Source: Gnetum montanum
Taxonomy: Eukaryota > Streptophyta > Gnetopsida > Gnetales > Gnetaceae
Assembly (NCBI GenBank): GCA_015680685.1
Contig: MNCI01003297.1
Span: 778,075 to 823,946 of the forward strand
DNA: 45,872 nt
Direction of reading: 5' to 3'
Shown piece after piece: positions 1-10,560 of this stretch (position 1 is the first letter of the stretch; the number at the start of each line of letters is the position of its first letter). The notes below the pieces were generated by a model, which saw only the letters and a program-made list of their open reading frames with translations, had not been told where the DNA came from and ran no database searches. The translations under genes and the position numbers were made by a program.

Positions 1-759
1 TTTCCTCTTCTCGATCTTTCCATAAATGTTTATCTTAGAAATTTCCAAGGAAAGATCACGAATCCCTAAGTACGCATATACTGTACTTAGCCATGACCTT
101 CCCATTATAATTGGGAAGTCCCCATTGTTGCTGTTAACTTCTATCACTAGGAAGTCAGTTGGGTAGGACCAACCACACACAGTGGTAACAATGTCCTCCA
201 CCAATCCCAAGGGAATGGTGATGGACTGGTCTGCCAACTCTAGTTGGATGTTGCTCTTCTTAAGTTGGGGTAGGTTCCAGGCTTGATAAATCTCTCATGA
301 TATTAAATTAACTCCGGAACCTGAGTCAAGAAGAGCCTTATGGTGTTCGTTCCTGATGATTTGTAAATAGATTATGGGGCTTACAAGATCATTTAGTTTC
401 TTGGGAAGGTGGCCTACCTTGATCCAGTCGGTTATGGTAAGTGTTAACATAACCGTATGCATACAGCTATGTTGTTGGACTGAAGGGTGCTTCGAAGTTT
501 TATGTGTTGGAGGAGCATACATAGACTCAACCGCTTGTTGTGAGAGCTTGTCTGGGCTTTTGGTTTTGAAGAAAGGTCTTCTCTTTTTACAGTTGTTAGA
601 ACTAGCAGCGGGTTGAATGTTTACAACTCTCGTAGTGGTACGTTGCTGTGGTTGAGTAGGGAGTTTCCCTTGCATTGTTCGAGCAAGTTGTATGGAAACT
701 ATAGGTGGAAGAGGTGTGGATGGAGTTCGAGGATGGTGAGTATGTGGGGTGCCTCCCAA
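1..759 (-). pseudogene. pol: Aspartic protease (retropepsin) region of A1 pol, partial
   Basis: The retropepsin matures the Gag-Pol polyprotein. The catalytic loop is read at 327-319 as Asp-Ser-Gly within ALLDSGSGVNLIS. Immediately after this the frame hits a TGA at about 298 that corresponds to an Arg CGA codon. The same frame then stays open to position 1. It includes a conserved later segment ending in IIMGRSWLST, typical of the second half of retropepsins. About 140 residues of Pro/Thr-rich gag-pol linker precede the catalytic loop. The window ends before RT. Apart from the single CpG-type stop the protease is well preserved. Confidence 0.78.
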
Positions 760-2968
760 AGGAGAAGGAGTCCTCCTAAGGTACTCTCAAACTTGGTAGT
801 GATGTTGGGGAGTTATGTGACTCATAGAGTCACTTGGAGAAACCGGTTGCTGCACATAATAGCCATAAGGATCAGGTTTCTAGTAAGGGTATTGTTGTTT
901 CAATAGTGGCATCCCCCATGACTATGGGTATTGCCATTGTTGATGCTATCCGATGGGTTGTGGTGAAGTTCCACTTGGATAGTACGTTAGTGGTTGGTGG
1001 AATTGCCTTGGGTTACCTTGAGGATAAGGTAACCTTTTGGGGTGTTTGCTGTTGGTTGAGTTTTGGGTTAAGTGCATACACCCCAAACTCCTGTAGATGT
1101 GAGATGATTGGACAACATCCCTTAGGATGGTCATAGTGGTAGATCTCACATCCACCATCATTGTTTGTGTCTGAATCCATAACTTCATTGGAGATAGTAA
1201 TTTTCCCCTTACCCTTGTTATGTGTAGGGCCTGCATTTCTCCGCTTTGTCTTATCTTTGTCACTACTTCGTTCCTCCTTAGACTCTTCTAAAATTTTCAA
1301 GATAGTTTCAAGTCTGGAGTCTAAGGAATCCCACAATTGATCCATCTTAGTCGATACTTCTGTTGTTAGTTTTTGAATTGGCAAGGTTTTTCTGTTCACC
1401 AACTCTTCGAGTGGTGACTCATCCTCTTCATCGCAAAATTTCACTCCCTTATTTCGAAGGGAGGGATCATAGTTGTATTCTTCCACACTCTCTCTTTTTT
1501 ATAGTTCACCTTCTTCTTTTCCTACTTGTTCCAACAAGCGCTGAACTTCATGGGCTCTAAGTTCTGATAGTCACCCTTGGGCATAAGTCCCAAGGGTTCT
1601 TCTAGTTTCATGCCTTAGCCCATCCATGATGTGGCGAAGTTGATCCCGCTATGTGTAACCATGGCCTAGGCAACGATGTAACAATGTGTAGTAGTGAGAC
1701 ATGGTAGCATCCAAGGGTTCGTGATTACCTTGTTTCTAGCCTTGGATCTGCTTACGCAAATTAGACACTTTGGAGTACATTTGATACTTATCGTTGAAGA
1801 GTTCTAGCATCGTACTCCACCTCCTGATGGTTTCTGGTTCTAAGGACTGGTACCAACTCTCTGCTTCCTTGGTGAGTGTCATGGGAAACAACTTAAGTTT
1901 TTGCCACTCATTCTCTATGTTTTGCAAGGTGCAGGCATCATGGAATGCCTGTAAATGATGTTGCGGATCAGCGTTGTATCCCCCTTCAAATCGTGGGATG
2001 TTGTTCATGTCTAAGCATTTGATCCGACTATCTTTTAAATGCCTTTTGGGAATTCTAACAGCCTCTATTATGTCAAGCATAATTCAGGTTGCAAGTAGGG
2101 GTTCGTCATGATCATCTCTTTCATGATTCCTATGATGTCTTCATTGTTCCCTACTTTCCCTTCATTCATGCCCTTGTCCTCTCTCTCAACTTTCTCGTCG
2201 AGGTCTCTCATTTTTCCTACCTCTATCCTCATCGTTATGTTCATGATGGCTGTGCTTAGATGTGGAAGGAGAGGGTGAGTGATGTGAAGAAGGGGAAGAA
2301 GAAGGGGAACCATCGCCATGATGATGCTTCTTGCCTTCTCTTCAGCTGCTATGGTCCCAATTGTGGTGACAATCTAAGTGCCTATCCTTATTATGAGTTG
2401 TTGTTCCCTCTATGAACAGTTGGCGTTCACGGGGATTAGAACCAAGGTTGTGTATCATATATCGTAGGTTCTGATACCCAACATCCTCACCATCATTAGG
2501 ATGGGGAACATCATTTGTTAGAGAACCCGTTATAATGGGTTCATCATCTTCTATTTCGCTAAGGACGTGTGGGACCTCCTTGCCCTTCAACAGTGTATGT
2601 TGGCTCTCCTACCTTGAATCCCTCATACGTTGTGCTTTTGTGGGATAATAATTCCTTGAGTCAAAATCTGCTACAACGTATTTAGCATAAAGCTGTGTGA
2701 TGCCAATCTGTGCCAGATAATGGAGAAGCATGTTTGGGATTGCCCGATCTGGAGGTAACACGAGGTTACCTTGCAAATCTCTCCATCACAGTTGTTTGTC
2801 TTGATGGAGGATAAAGGTAAAGTCTAGAATATACTCATTAGGATGAGTATAGACTATCCGGTATTGTTTAGGACTTGGTAGATTTTGGTTATGTGTTTTT
2901 GATTGTTGATTGTTTTGTGTATGGTCCTTAGGTGGTGAGTTGCTCTTATAAGAAGAAGAAGAAGACAT
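760..2968 (-). pseudogene. gag: gag of element A1 (capsid/nucleocapsid), broken
   Basis: Gag builds the virus-like particle in which reverse transcription occurs. The likely start is the ATG at 2968 (MSSSSSYKS), shared in position with the sister copy (ATG at 32577). A low-complexity basic and His/Ser-rich stretch follows. The retrotransposon gag domain is at about 2080-1500, with the segments IPRFEGGYNADPQHHLQAFH and WYQSLEPETIRRWSTMLELF. A short zinc knuckle is at about 1150-1112, reading CEIYHYDHPKGCC. Its second Cys is changed to Tyr, while the sister copy keeps CEIC. Frameshifts near 2340 and 2080 and several stops break the frame, so no full protein can be made. Confidence 0.8.
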
Positions 2969-3091
2969 AGTGTCTTATCGGTGTGCTAATTACTGTTATA
3001 TAATTTTTTATCTTGATTAACCTGAAGGTTCGTTTAGGCTCCCAATGATGTGAGTGATATCCTATGTTCTATTCAGCGCACAAACACTTAG

Positions 3092-3109
3092 TCCCCAGCA
3101 ATGGTGCCA
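3092..3109 (-). other. Primer-binding site of A1, complementary to tRNA-Asp
   Basis: The minus strand reads TGGTGCCATTGCTGGGGA. This matches the 18-base complement of the plant tRNA-Asp(GUC) 3' end (TGGCGCCGTTGCCGGGGA) except at three positions. All three differences are C-to-T or G-to-A changes at CpG. Priming by tRNA-Asp is known for Athila-type elements. Confidence 0.75.
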
Positions 3110-3110
3110 A

Positions 3111-4047
3111 TGATGAGTGGCGAGATACCCCTACACTCAACCATACAAATATGAGTGTAGCACGCGTGATCCGGTCGAACTCCGCAGACTAAATGCCTAC
3201 ACATCCCATGGAACACTTAGGGTTAATCATTCACTGTCTTCCTAGACTTACTTGTAGTTGTCACAGTGTATGGTTAAGTAAGTTCGAGGTATATGATTTT
3301 TATAGTTTTTATGTTTTATCTCCTATGCTATTGAGTTGAAGGGTTGAGAAACTAATTACTAACTCTAACTAAGTCTAAATTACCTAGCATCATCATCCAT
3401 TCCCACTTATCGTACATACCCTGAACTGATGCAACCATGGCTACCAAATGCTAATCGTTGCTGGGATCACCACGTGTAACGCACGTGCTTGAAGTGGTCA
3501 TACTGAGGCACTTAACTAGGAGGAAAGGGTAAGAGAATCTAATCTAGCTTAAGTGCGATAAACATCTGTTCCTTGATTATCCGTACACATCCTTAAATGC
3601 TCATAATCAAGTCATACTCATTCCGCATTACTATGAGATAAGGGTAAGAGAGAAAGCAATAAATAACATTAAATAAAATCCTATTCCATGCATTGCAAGG
3701 TTTATCCAGGAAGTTCATCTTTATTGCCATACACAACTTGTGTTTAGGTATAATGTTGCTGAAATAAAGATCTGTTCACTTTAGGACTCCTATTGCGGGC
3801 ACATGAAAAATATTCTATCTTTGGAGTGATCAATCTACCAGAGTTTCCCTACTTCTAGCCTAGGATGAGGAAACAAGGGAGAGCCGCCTCTTATTTATAG
3901 ATATGATGGTGCACCGCGATATCGCATACGCGATATTGCAGGTGATGACACGATATCGCGTACACAATATCACATGGGATGCGATATCACGGCGGCTGCG
4001 ATATCGCTTATGCGATATCATGGGCCATGCGATATCGCATCTCATCA
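3111..4047 (-). repeat. 5' LTR of element A1
   Basis: The left end TGATGAG and right end CTCATCA form a 7-base terminal inverted repeat with the TG...CA ends of an LTR. The primer-binding site lies one base from the left end. The sequence aligns with the LTRs at 24930-25746 and 32716-33562. It is 937 bases long, about 90-120 longer than those two, partly because of a larger box array in U3. Confidence 0.85.
3891..4038 (-). promoter_or_regulatory. LTR U3 promoter: TATA box plus eight palindromic GCGATATCGC-type boxes
   Basis: On the minus strand a TATAAATAA box occupies 3899-3891. Just upstream of it lie eight 10-base boxes starting at 3916, 3930, 3950, 3964, 3981, 3998, 4012 and 4029. Three (3916, 3998, 4029) are exactly GCGATATCGC, a perfect palindrome. 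The others differ only by C-to-T or G-to-A steps, mostly at the CG pairs. Spacing is 14, 20, 14, 17, 17, 14 and 17 bases. The position in U3 suggests binding sites for a transcription factor, possibly dimeric, that controlled the element. The TATA position and the repeats are seen; the regulatory role is inferred. Confidence 0.6.
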
Positions 4048-5686
4048 CTAGATAATTAGAGTTGTTAGGAAAGAAGGTTGTTCTTTCTTACTCATCATGG
4101 AGTTGTTTGCATTTTGTATTGATAACACATTAGGGATTTCTATGAAGTGAACTTGTCTTTTAGGGGTTGGAGATTTTTCTTTATTGGTTTCAAGTGTATA
4201 AGCTATCTTTTGAATCACATCTTTCATTTCATTAAAATTTAAAAGGTCATACATTTAAATATTGGCTTTAATTTTCTTCAAATCCTCAACTAGATCATAA
4301 GTCTTATGTTCATCTTTTTCTTCTTGTTGAGGTGTAGTTCTTTTAAGTATAGAAGCGGGTTTTGTTCATTGTGGGGCATTTGTTTGGGATGACTTGGTTT
4401 GAATATTTGTGTTGTTTTGACTAGGAGCTCTTCTATTCAAAGGAGTATAACAATCATTCCTAGTTTGTTGTGTGTTGTTTATAATGTCACTAAGTCTATG
4501 GTAGCGAGTGTTATGTGGGTTGGGATCACTTACCATGACTTTTTCAAATGAAGGAACTTCCTTATTCTTGGTTTCATGGGGTATGTTCAAGACCATAATT
4601 GAGGATTTCTCATTTTTTTTGACTTTGAGCATTATCACCATATAATGCTAAAAATTGAGGAGATGTTTTTTCATAATTTTGCTAAGTGTTATGGAGTCAA
4701 CAATAATCATCATTGATTGATGTACTTGGGTTTTTAGATTGTATAGGCACCTTGTTATTGTTTCGCTTTAATTCAACTACTTCATTTGAAAGTTTTTGAA
4801 GTGAAGTTAATATCTAGGTCATATAATTTTAAGTTTGAGTTTGAGATTCAGCAAGATTAAATATCCCGTTTGGGTTTATGATGGATTAAATTAAGTCCTT
4901 TGATTGGTCATCATTCAAACCAATGTTAGATGGTAGAAATGAAGAGGATGTGGGACCTTGAAAACAACTATTTGTAGGTTGAGTCATTTAAAGGGAAGTG
5001 GAAGTTTGAAACATAGTATTGGTCATTGGGAAAGTTGGTAAATGTAGAAGACTAGATTGCATAGGGTTGCTAACACTCATCATCCTAAATTGGGTTTGAA
5101 TGCTATTAATGAGAGTAATTTGTTCTAACTTGACAACTTTAGCCATCGCTCTCTATAATTCTATTATGTTGGGATTAGATTTGATGGCATAGGCAAATAA
5201 GGAATCAATAGTGGATAGGTAAACATTGAGGATGCTACTAGGTTGTGGACACATCTCACTTGGTACATAAGCAAGTTGATGAAGGAATCTTAAGTTGTAG
5301 TCACAGACATTTTCCCTAGGTATTTTCCTTAAGCTTGTGGTATTACTTGATGTTATGGCCGAGCAAGTGAACTTATTGAATTAAAGCAAGAACTTATTTT
5401 TGAATTTTTTCCATGATTTGATGAAGGCATTAGGGAGCATCAAACACCATTGGATGGCTTTGCTTCTAAAAGTTGTCACAAATACTCTACATGCTATGTC
5501 GTTTTGTACAATGTTATGGATTCCTAGTAAGGTTTCAAAAGATTGTATATGTTGGTGGGCATCATTAGTAGGGGTTGTAGTATCGAAGAACAAATTTATG
5601 TTTTGTAGTGATTTTGGGATATCATGATAGTTGGAGAAGTTAAAAGGGTTTCTCACCAAAGGAGCCAAGGATTGATTGGTTGCCAT
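4048..5686 (-). pseudogene. gag: gag of gypsy element F, interrupted by insertion of A1
   Basis: A minus-strand gag starts at the ATG at 5686 (MATNQSLAPLVRNPFNFSNY). The retrotransposon gag domain lies at about 5620-5300, with the run NDAHQHIQSFETLLGIHNIV followed by AIQWCLMLPNAFIKSWKKFK. Further downstream, about 5300-4050 is Asn/Gln/Ser/Thr-rich linker with many stops and changes of frame. The fragment ends at 4047/4048, where the LTR of A1 begins, so pol of this element must lie left of the window if it survives. The gag differs from those of A1, C1, G and E, so this is a separate family. I cannot assign its lineage. Confidence 0.7.
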
Positions 5687-6326
5687 CCTAGTTCGAGTTC
5701 TCCTAAAACTTGGAAAACATGATGCTTATTGTTTTCTTAACGTAAAGTGATGGGTAGCTAGTCGGTTAGAAGTAGAGGTAAATGATTCTTATTGGGAGGG
5801 TTCACTCATAAAACAAGAATCATAGAATATAAATGTTAGAATAAAACTATAAGAAAAGAAATAAATATTGAAATAATATTATATTTTTTTGACAAAAAAA
5901 CATTAAAATATGTTATAAAAATTTTAAAAAAAGAAATATTAAATTGCAATATTTATAAAATTTAAAAAGAAAAGAGTGAAATAAAAAATTTAAGAAAAAT
6001 AAATTTAAAACTAAATGATTAATAAAACCACCTTACCAAAGTTAGGACTCATGACTACCAAAATCAGAACTAGGAAAAAAAGGTTTAGGATTTCGGTAAT
6101 GAAAATGATAAGTTTTAGGAGATGAGAAGCATCAATTTTTCAAAAGAAAGGTAGAAAATAAAGGGTTTGAAGACAAGAATTTTTAATAGGGAGCACAAGA
6201 AAATAAAATTCAAGGGAAACAATAGTTTTGAAACAAAATAGGATCTAGAACAAGAAAAACAAGAAAAATTGATATTTCAAAAAAAAATAGAAAAAAAGGT
6301 TAAAAAAGGTCCTCCTTCTAATGCCA
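5687..6326 (-). other. 5' leader of element F with a candidate primer-binding site at 6311-6326
   Basis: This AT-rich stretch between the gag start and 6326 has no coding potential. The minus strand at 6326-6311 reads TGGCATTAGAAGGAGG. It begins with the TGG expected of a primer site and lies just inside a possible LTR end. I could not identify the tRNA, so this is a candidate only. Confidence 0.35.
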
Positions 6327-6589
6327 AAAATGTGTTGATGCATAAATTTTGGATGCACTAGAATTAAGAAAAGAAACTCATTTGAGGAGACTATTACCTA
6401 GAGCACCTCCCATATGGGTATGGAAACCCAAGAATAGTTTCAGCTGAAGAGGGCTATGTGACATTTCAAAAAGTAAATTAAATTGAAAAGTTAGGAGAAT
6501 TTAAATTAAATAAATATCTTGAATTTCAAGACTTAATGTTAATACAGTAACTAGTAAATTTAAATTTTTCCCTAGTTCCTACTACCACC
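6327..6589. other. Possible LTR start of element F
   Basis: If 6311-6326 is the primer-binding site, the LTR should begin close to 6333 (TGTTGATGC on the plus strand). I found no second copy in the window to confirm this, and the other end cannot be placed. No coding sequence is recognised. Confidence 0.25.
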
Positions 6590-7100
6590 ATTGGTCACCG
6601 TCTGCGTGCATTGCCCATCGCCATTCACTGGGGAAGGGAGGAGAGAGAGAGATCCTGCCACCATTTCATTTACCATGCACTCTGCCATTGTTGTTAGTCA
6701 CCTATGATGTTGCTATGTTGTGCTATCAGTGACCAGCTACCTGTTGCGCACCTACCATTGACAAGGACCTCTAATGCAACACTACTAATGCCTATCGTTG
6801 TTGTTTGCTGCCACATGTCTCTTGTCATGTGTAGAGTGTAGTTTAGAGAAATCACTATCATTTTTCCACATGCACTACCATGCCCTACGCATTGCTACCG
6901 TTGGTTGGGGAAAGGAGGAGGAGAGCGATGTCACCATCATTCCATCTACCATGCACCTTATCGTCGTTGTCAGTCACCTATGATGTTGCTGCATCACACT
7001 ATTGGTGACCACTTGCTTATCATGCATTGGTCACTGATAGGAACCCTTGACATGCCATTGCTGATGTCCACACCTACTACTACTGGTCACTAGCACGTTG
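6590..7100. repeat. Diverged tandem duplication, about 280 bp apart
   Basis: The segments near 6600-6770 and 6877-7050 repeat the same order of words: a purine-rich GGGGAAGGGAGGAG-like stretch, TACCATGCAC, then AGTCACCTATGATGTTGCT, then GGTCACT-like ends. A weaker third echo begins near 7140. Small open frames here are by-products of ACC/ATC-rich sequence and resemble no family I know. Confidence 0.5.
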
Positions 7101-8400
7101 ATGATTGTTAAAGAACTACATGCCACTGTTACTAAGAGGGAGAATTTTGATGATTTTCCCCTTGTTCCTCGTCTATTGGTAGGAGAGGGGAAGGTTGATC
7201 GCTACTACACACTGATGTTGATGTGCACCTTCTACTACCTATAATGTCACCTAGCCAGAGAGAGGAGGATCTAAGATCCTTTAGTATTGTAGGTTGTAGC
7301 CTTTCTTTATAGCCACTTCTTAAATGCCCATGTTTCCACATTGCTCACATCCACTATCAATTATTGCAACCATGTTCTTCACTAATCATAATGTCCACCA
7401 CTGATGGTTACCACCAACCCATGTCTCTATGCAACTTGGCTACAACACCCAGATCGACCACATTCTCCAAAAATTGTAATGTTTGCTACCAATGGTTACC
7501 TATGCACATTGCCACTACCACCATAAAAAATCTCCTCTAGATGATTAGTGAGTGGTGTCAGTCGGGGCTAGATTTTTTTTGTGGGATGCATGTACACCAC
7601 CAATAAAAAAACATTTATCAGTATCTAAAGTTAATTAATTTTTGTTGCATAGTAAACCATCACTTTTCTTGAACGAATAATAATTATTTAGTAATGAATA
7701 TTGGCATATTCGTGGAGGTCTATAGAATAAATACCCATAGCAATCAATTCTAAAATAAATCTACACTTCACTCCAAAAAAAGGCTTTAAATTTTCCCTTT
7801 ATAATATTGGTTACTTTCATTTTCATGTTAGCAAGAAACAATTTTCAGGGTTTTCATTTTTACTTTTTTTCCTTTAAGCATGCAACTATTGGTTTGCAGG
7901 ACACTTTCTCTCCACAGAGTAAGTTGGGTGTTACCATGTGAACCACTATGACAGAGCTCCTCATTATGAGGTACTTCACTATTACCCAATTTAGGCATTA
8001 GGAAAAGGTAAGTAATAATTGATGGCCTTTAGAGATAAATTTTTTTGCAACTGTTATTACTACAATGGTTTTGAGATGTACATGACAGATTTAACCATGG
8101 TAGATGAAAGAAATAAACAATGGTTAACTGTTATTGTTGCTTTGATGTGACATCATCTTCTATATGGGTCAACCATCAACTAGCAAAAGGGTGTCACCAG
8201 GTAAAGTTAAAGAAAAATAAGGTAATAAAACATGCTTATTACAATGGTTAAAAACACTAACTTCACGTAATGTCAACCATGGTTAAGGTATGTGTTGATG
8301 GATGACAATAATTTAAAGGTTGCATGATATATCTCATTGAAGGAACCCTTATTCAAATTGTGAAACCCTACCCAAGGGATTAGACTAATAAATTATGGCC
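7101..8400. other. Non-coding stretch, no recognisable gene
   Basis: No domain is recognisable in any frame. The part 8055-8290 contains several close copies of ACAATGGTTAA and AACCATGGTTAA, partly palindromic, described as a finding. The rest appears to be decayed repeat DNA of unknown origin. Confidence 0.4.
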
Positions 8401-8559
8401 CCATGCCTAGTATGGATGAGCTTGGCATCAACACAAAGTAGTTCATCCCTTATTTTGAAATGCGGTGCTCGTCCAATTTTAATCAACTTCATGAGATCAA
8501 TGACTTAAGGGTCCATTTTAAAACCATCTTGGATTTGGGCCACCAACACTTCATCACAC

Positions 8560-10560
8560 TAGACATGTGAGTTTTGTGGTCCAATGATAAAGAAGAGTTG
8601 GGAAGTAGGTTAAGGAAGATGACTCAATGCATCTATCACCCCGTTCTCCTTTCTAGGGTGGTAGGTCAGCTATAGATCAAACTCAGAAAGCATAGCCAAC
8701 CATTGTACCTACTTAGGCCTTAGCTTAGTTTGATTTAGCAGATAACTAGTGGCCAAATTATTGGTCTTTACATGGACATAACTTCCTAGCAAGTAATGCC
8801 TTCATGTTCTTAAGCAATGGATAATGGCAAACATTTCTTTCTCATGGACCAGTCATCTTTGCTCCGCTTAGTTCAACTTTTGAGACTCATAAGTGATAGG
8901 ATGATCCTCGTATAGCAACATGCTGCCAATTGCATCATCATTAGCATTAGTATGAACCTCAAAATATTTTGAGAAATCTAGCAAGGCCAATATAGGATGA
9001 GAGGTTAAGGCCTCTTTGATTTTGTTAAAGGCTTATTGATAGTTTGAATCCCATTTCCATGGGACATTTTTCTTTTGGAGATTTATTATGGAAGTAGTAA
9101 TACTTGAGAATTTTTTGATAAACCTATGAAAGAAGCTAGCTAACCTCATAAACTGTTATACCTCATGAACATTAGTAGGAGCTGGCCATTGACGTACAAC
9201 CTCTGCTTTTTGAGAATTTGGCTTAACCTATCCATGTCCCACCAAGTTTTCTAGAAATTTTATCTTGGTATAGTAGAGTTCACACTTCTCTTTCTTAATG
9301 TACAACTAATTTTCCTATAGTTTCTCAAGGACTAGCTACAGATGGAGAGCATGCTTTTCCATGGTCTGGCTATACACCAAGATATCGTCAAGATAAACAA
9401 CCATAAATTTTTCAAGAAATGATCAGAATATATCATTCATTAGGGTACAGAAATTAATTGGTGCATTACATAGCCCAAAGGGCATCATAGTCCATTCATA
9501 TGACTCATATCTAGTTACACATGTAGTTTTCTCCTTGTCACCCTCTACAATGCAAACCTGGTAATACCCTTGGCAAAGGTCTAGCTCAGTAAAATAATGT
9601 GCTCCTATGAACTAATCTAAAAAGTTGGAGATTAGGAACAATAGATACTTGTCCTTAACGGTGTGCTTATTTAGTAGCTTGTAGTCACAATAGAGATGCA
9701 ATGTCCCATCCTCTTTGGTAACAAATAGTACTAGTGCACCATAAGGAGATTTTGAAAAATGAATGTACCCTTTCGACATCAAACTCTCAAGTTGTTTCTT
9801 TAACTCTTCTAATTATAGCCTTGTTAACTAAGATGATCTTTAAATAGGTAGGTTAGTACCTAGCAACAACTCTATTTTATGGTCTACTACCCTCCAAGGT
9901 GGCAAACTTCTAGATAACTCTTGTGGCATCACTTCTTGAAAATGGTTTAACACTTGTGCTATGCATGGGTGAATACTTTTTTAAGACCCACAACCCTTAG
10001 AAAGATCTTCAGTTTGCATAGCTAGCAAAAATTTTCTTATGGGATCCTTGGCTAGATGTTTCATCACCATTGGAGACACAATCTAGGGACTAGATCCCTC
10101 ATCTATCCTAATCTATGCCCCATGAATCTGAACTATGTAAGGTAAACTTTTGTGCAGAATGAAAATGAGATCTAAATGTGGAGTAGTGAAAAATTTAGCC
10201 TTGCATAAGAATTCTAGCCCTAATATAACATCAAAGAAGTCCATATCTAGAATTGAGAAATCAAGAGCTCTCTACCATGAGCCCACTTAAATTGGAATAC
10301 TAGAACATACATCGATGCACCAATGGGGTTTGAACTTTGCAAGTTTGCAAGAAGCTTGGATGGGTTCCATTTGTAGTTGCAAGTCCCTTATCATGGATGG
10401 GACCATATAATTGTGGTTAGCACCATTGTCAATAAGGGAACTTATATGTATTGAGCTCATGATGATTGGGGCCAATTGGACCTGACGTTAATTATTAAGA
10501 TTAGAATTTTTGGAGCTTTTAGCTCCTAACCTATGCGTAACCATATTAGATAACTTCATT
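8560..10560 (-). pseudogene. pol: pol of element G: protease, reverse transcriptase, RNase H
   Basis: Protein-like sequence runs through this stretch with about two dozen stops, mostly from Gln or Arg codons. The protease loop at 10430-10422 reads Asp-Asn-Gly-Ala (LIDNGANHNYM) where DSGA or DTGA is expected. RT covers about 9830-9100. Segments include [20 protein letters not shown], a YFTELDLCQGYYQV stretch and the catalytic YLDD at 9395-9384, which is intact. RNase H is at about 9030-8610, with EVHTNANDDAIGSMLLYEDH, the HEKEMFAI helix and the RHYLLGS segment. Three other elements in the window have lost part of their catalytic set, so the intact YLDD is notable, but the stops and missing integrase make the copy dead. 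Confidence 0.82.

Larger units (their letters stand above)
1..4047 (-). mobile_element. Athila-like Ty3/gypsy LTR retrotransposon A1, 5' part, runs off left edge
   Basis: Reading leftward from 4047 the order is LTR, primer-binding site, gag, zinc knuckle, protease, which is the start of a Ty3/gypsy element on the minus strand. RT, RNase H, integrase and the 3' LTR would lie beyond position 1. It belongs to the same family as the element at 24930-33562: LTR, primer site, gag and protease align by eye. The tRNA-Asp primer site and the RT type of the sister copy point to the Athila lineage of non-chromodomain gypsy elements. Its right end abuts gag sequence of another gypsy element, so A1 inserted into that element. 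The reading frame is broken by several stops and at least one frameshift. Confidence 0.85.

Noticed and set aside
374-1136. Plus-strand open frames across the left end (for example 374-616, 613-906, 834-1136)
   Set aside because: They overlap the minus-strand gag and protease, have no motifs and are shadows of those genes.
3860-4048. Minus-strand 62-codon frame rich in repeated CDIA/RYR-like words
   Set aside because: It is the translation of the palindromic box array in U3, not a protein gene.
6798-7341. Small frames rich in His, Ser and Pro
   Set aside because: They come from ACC/ATC-rich repeated DNA, overlap on both strands and resemble no family.
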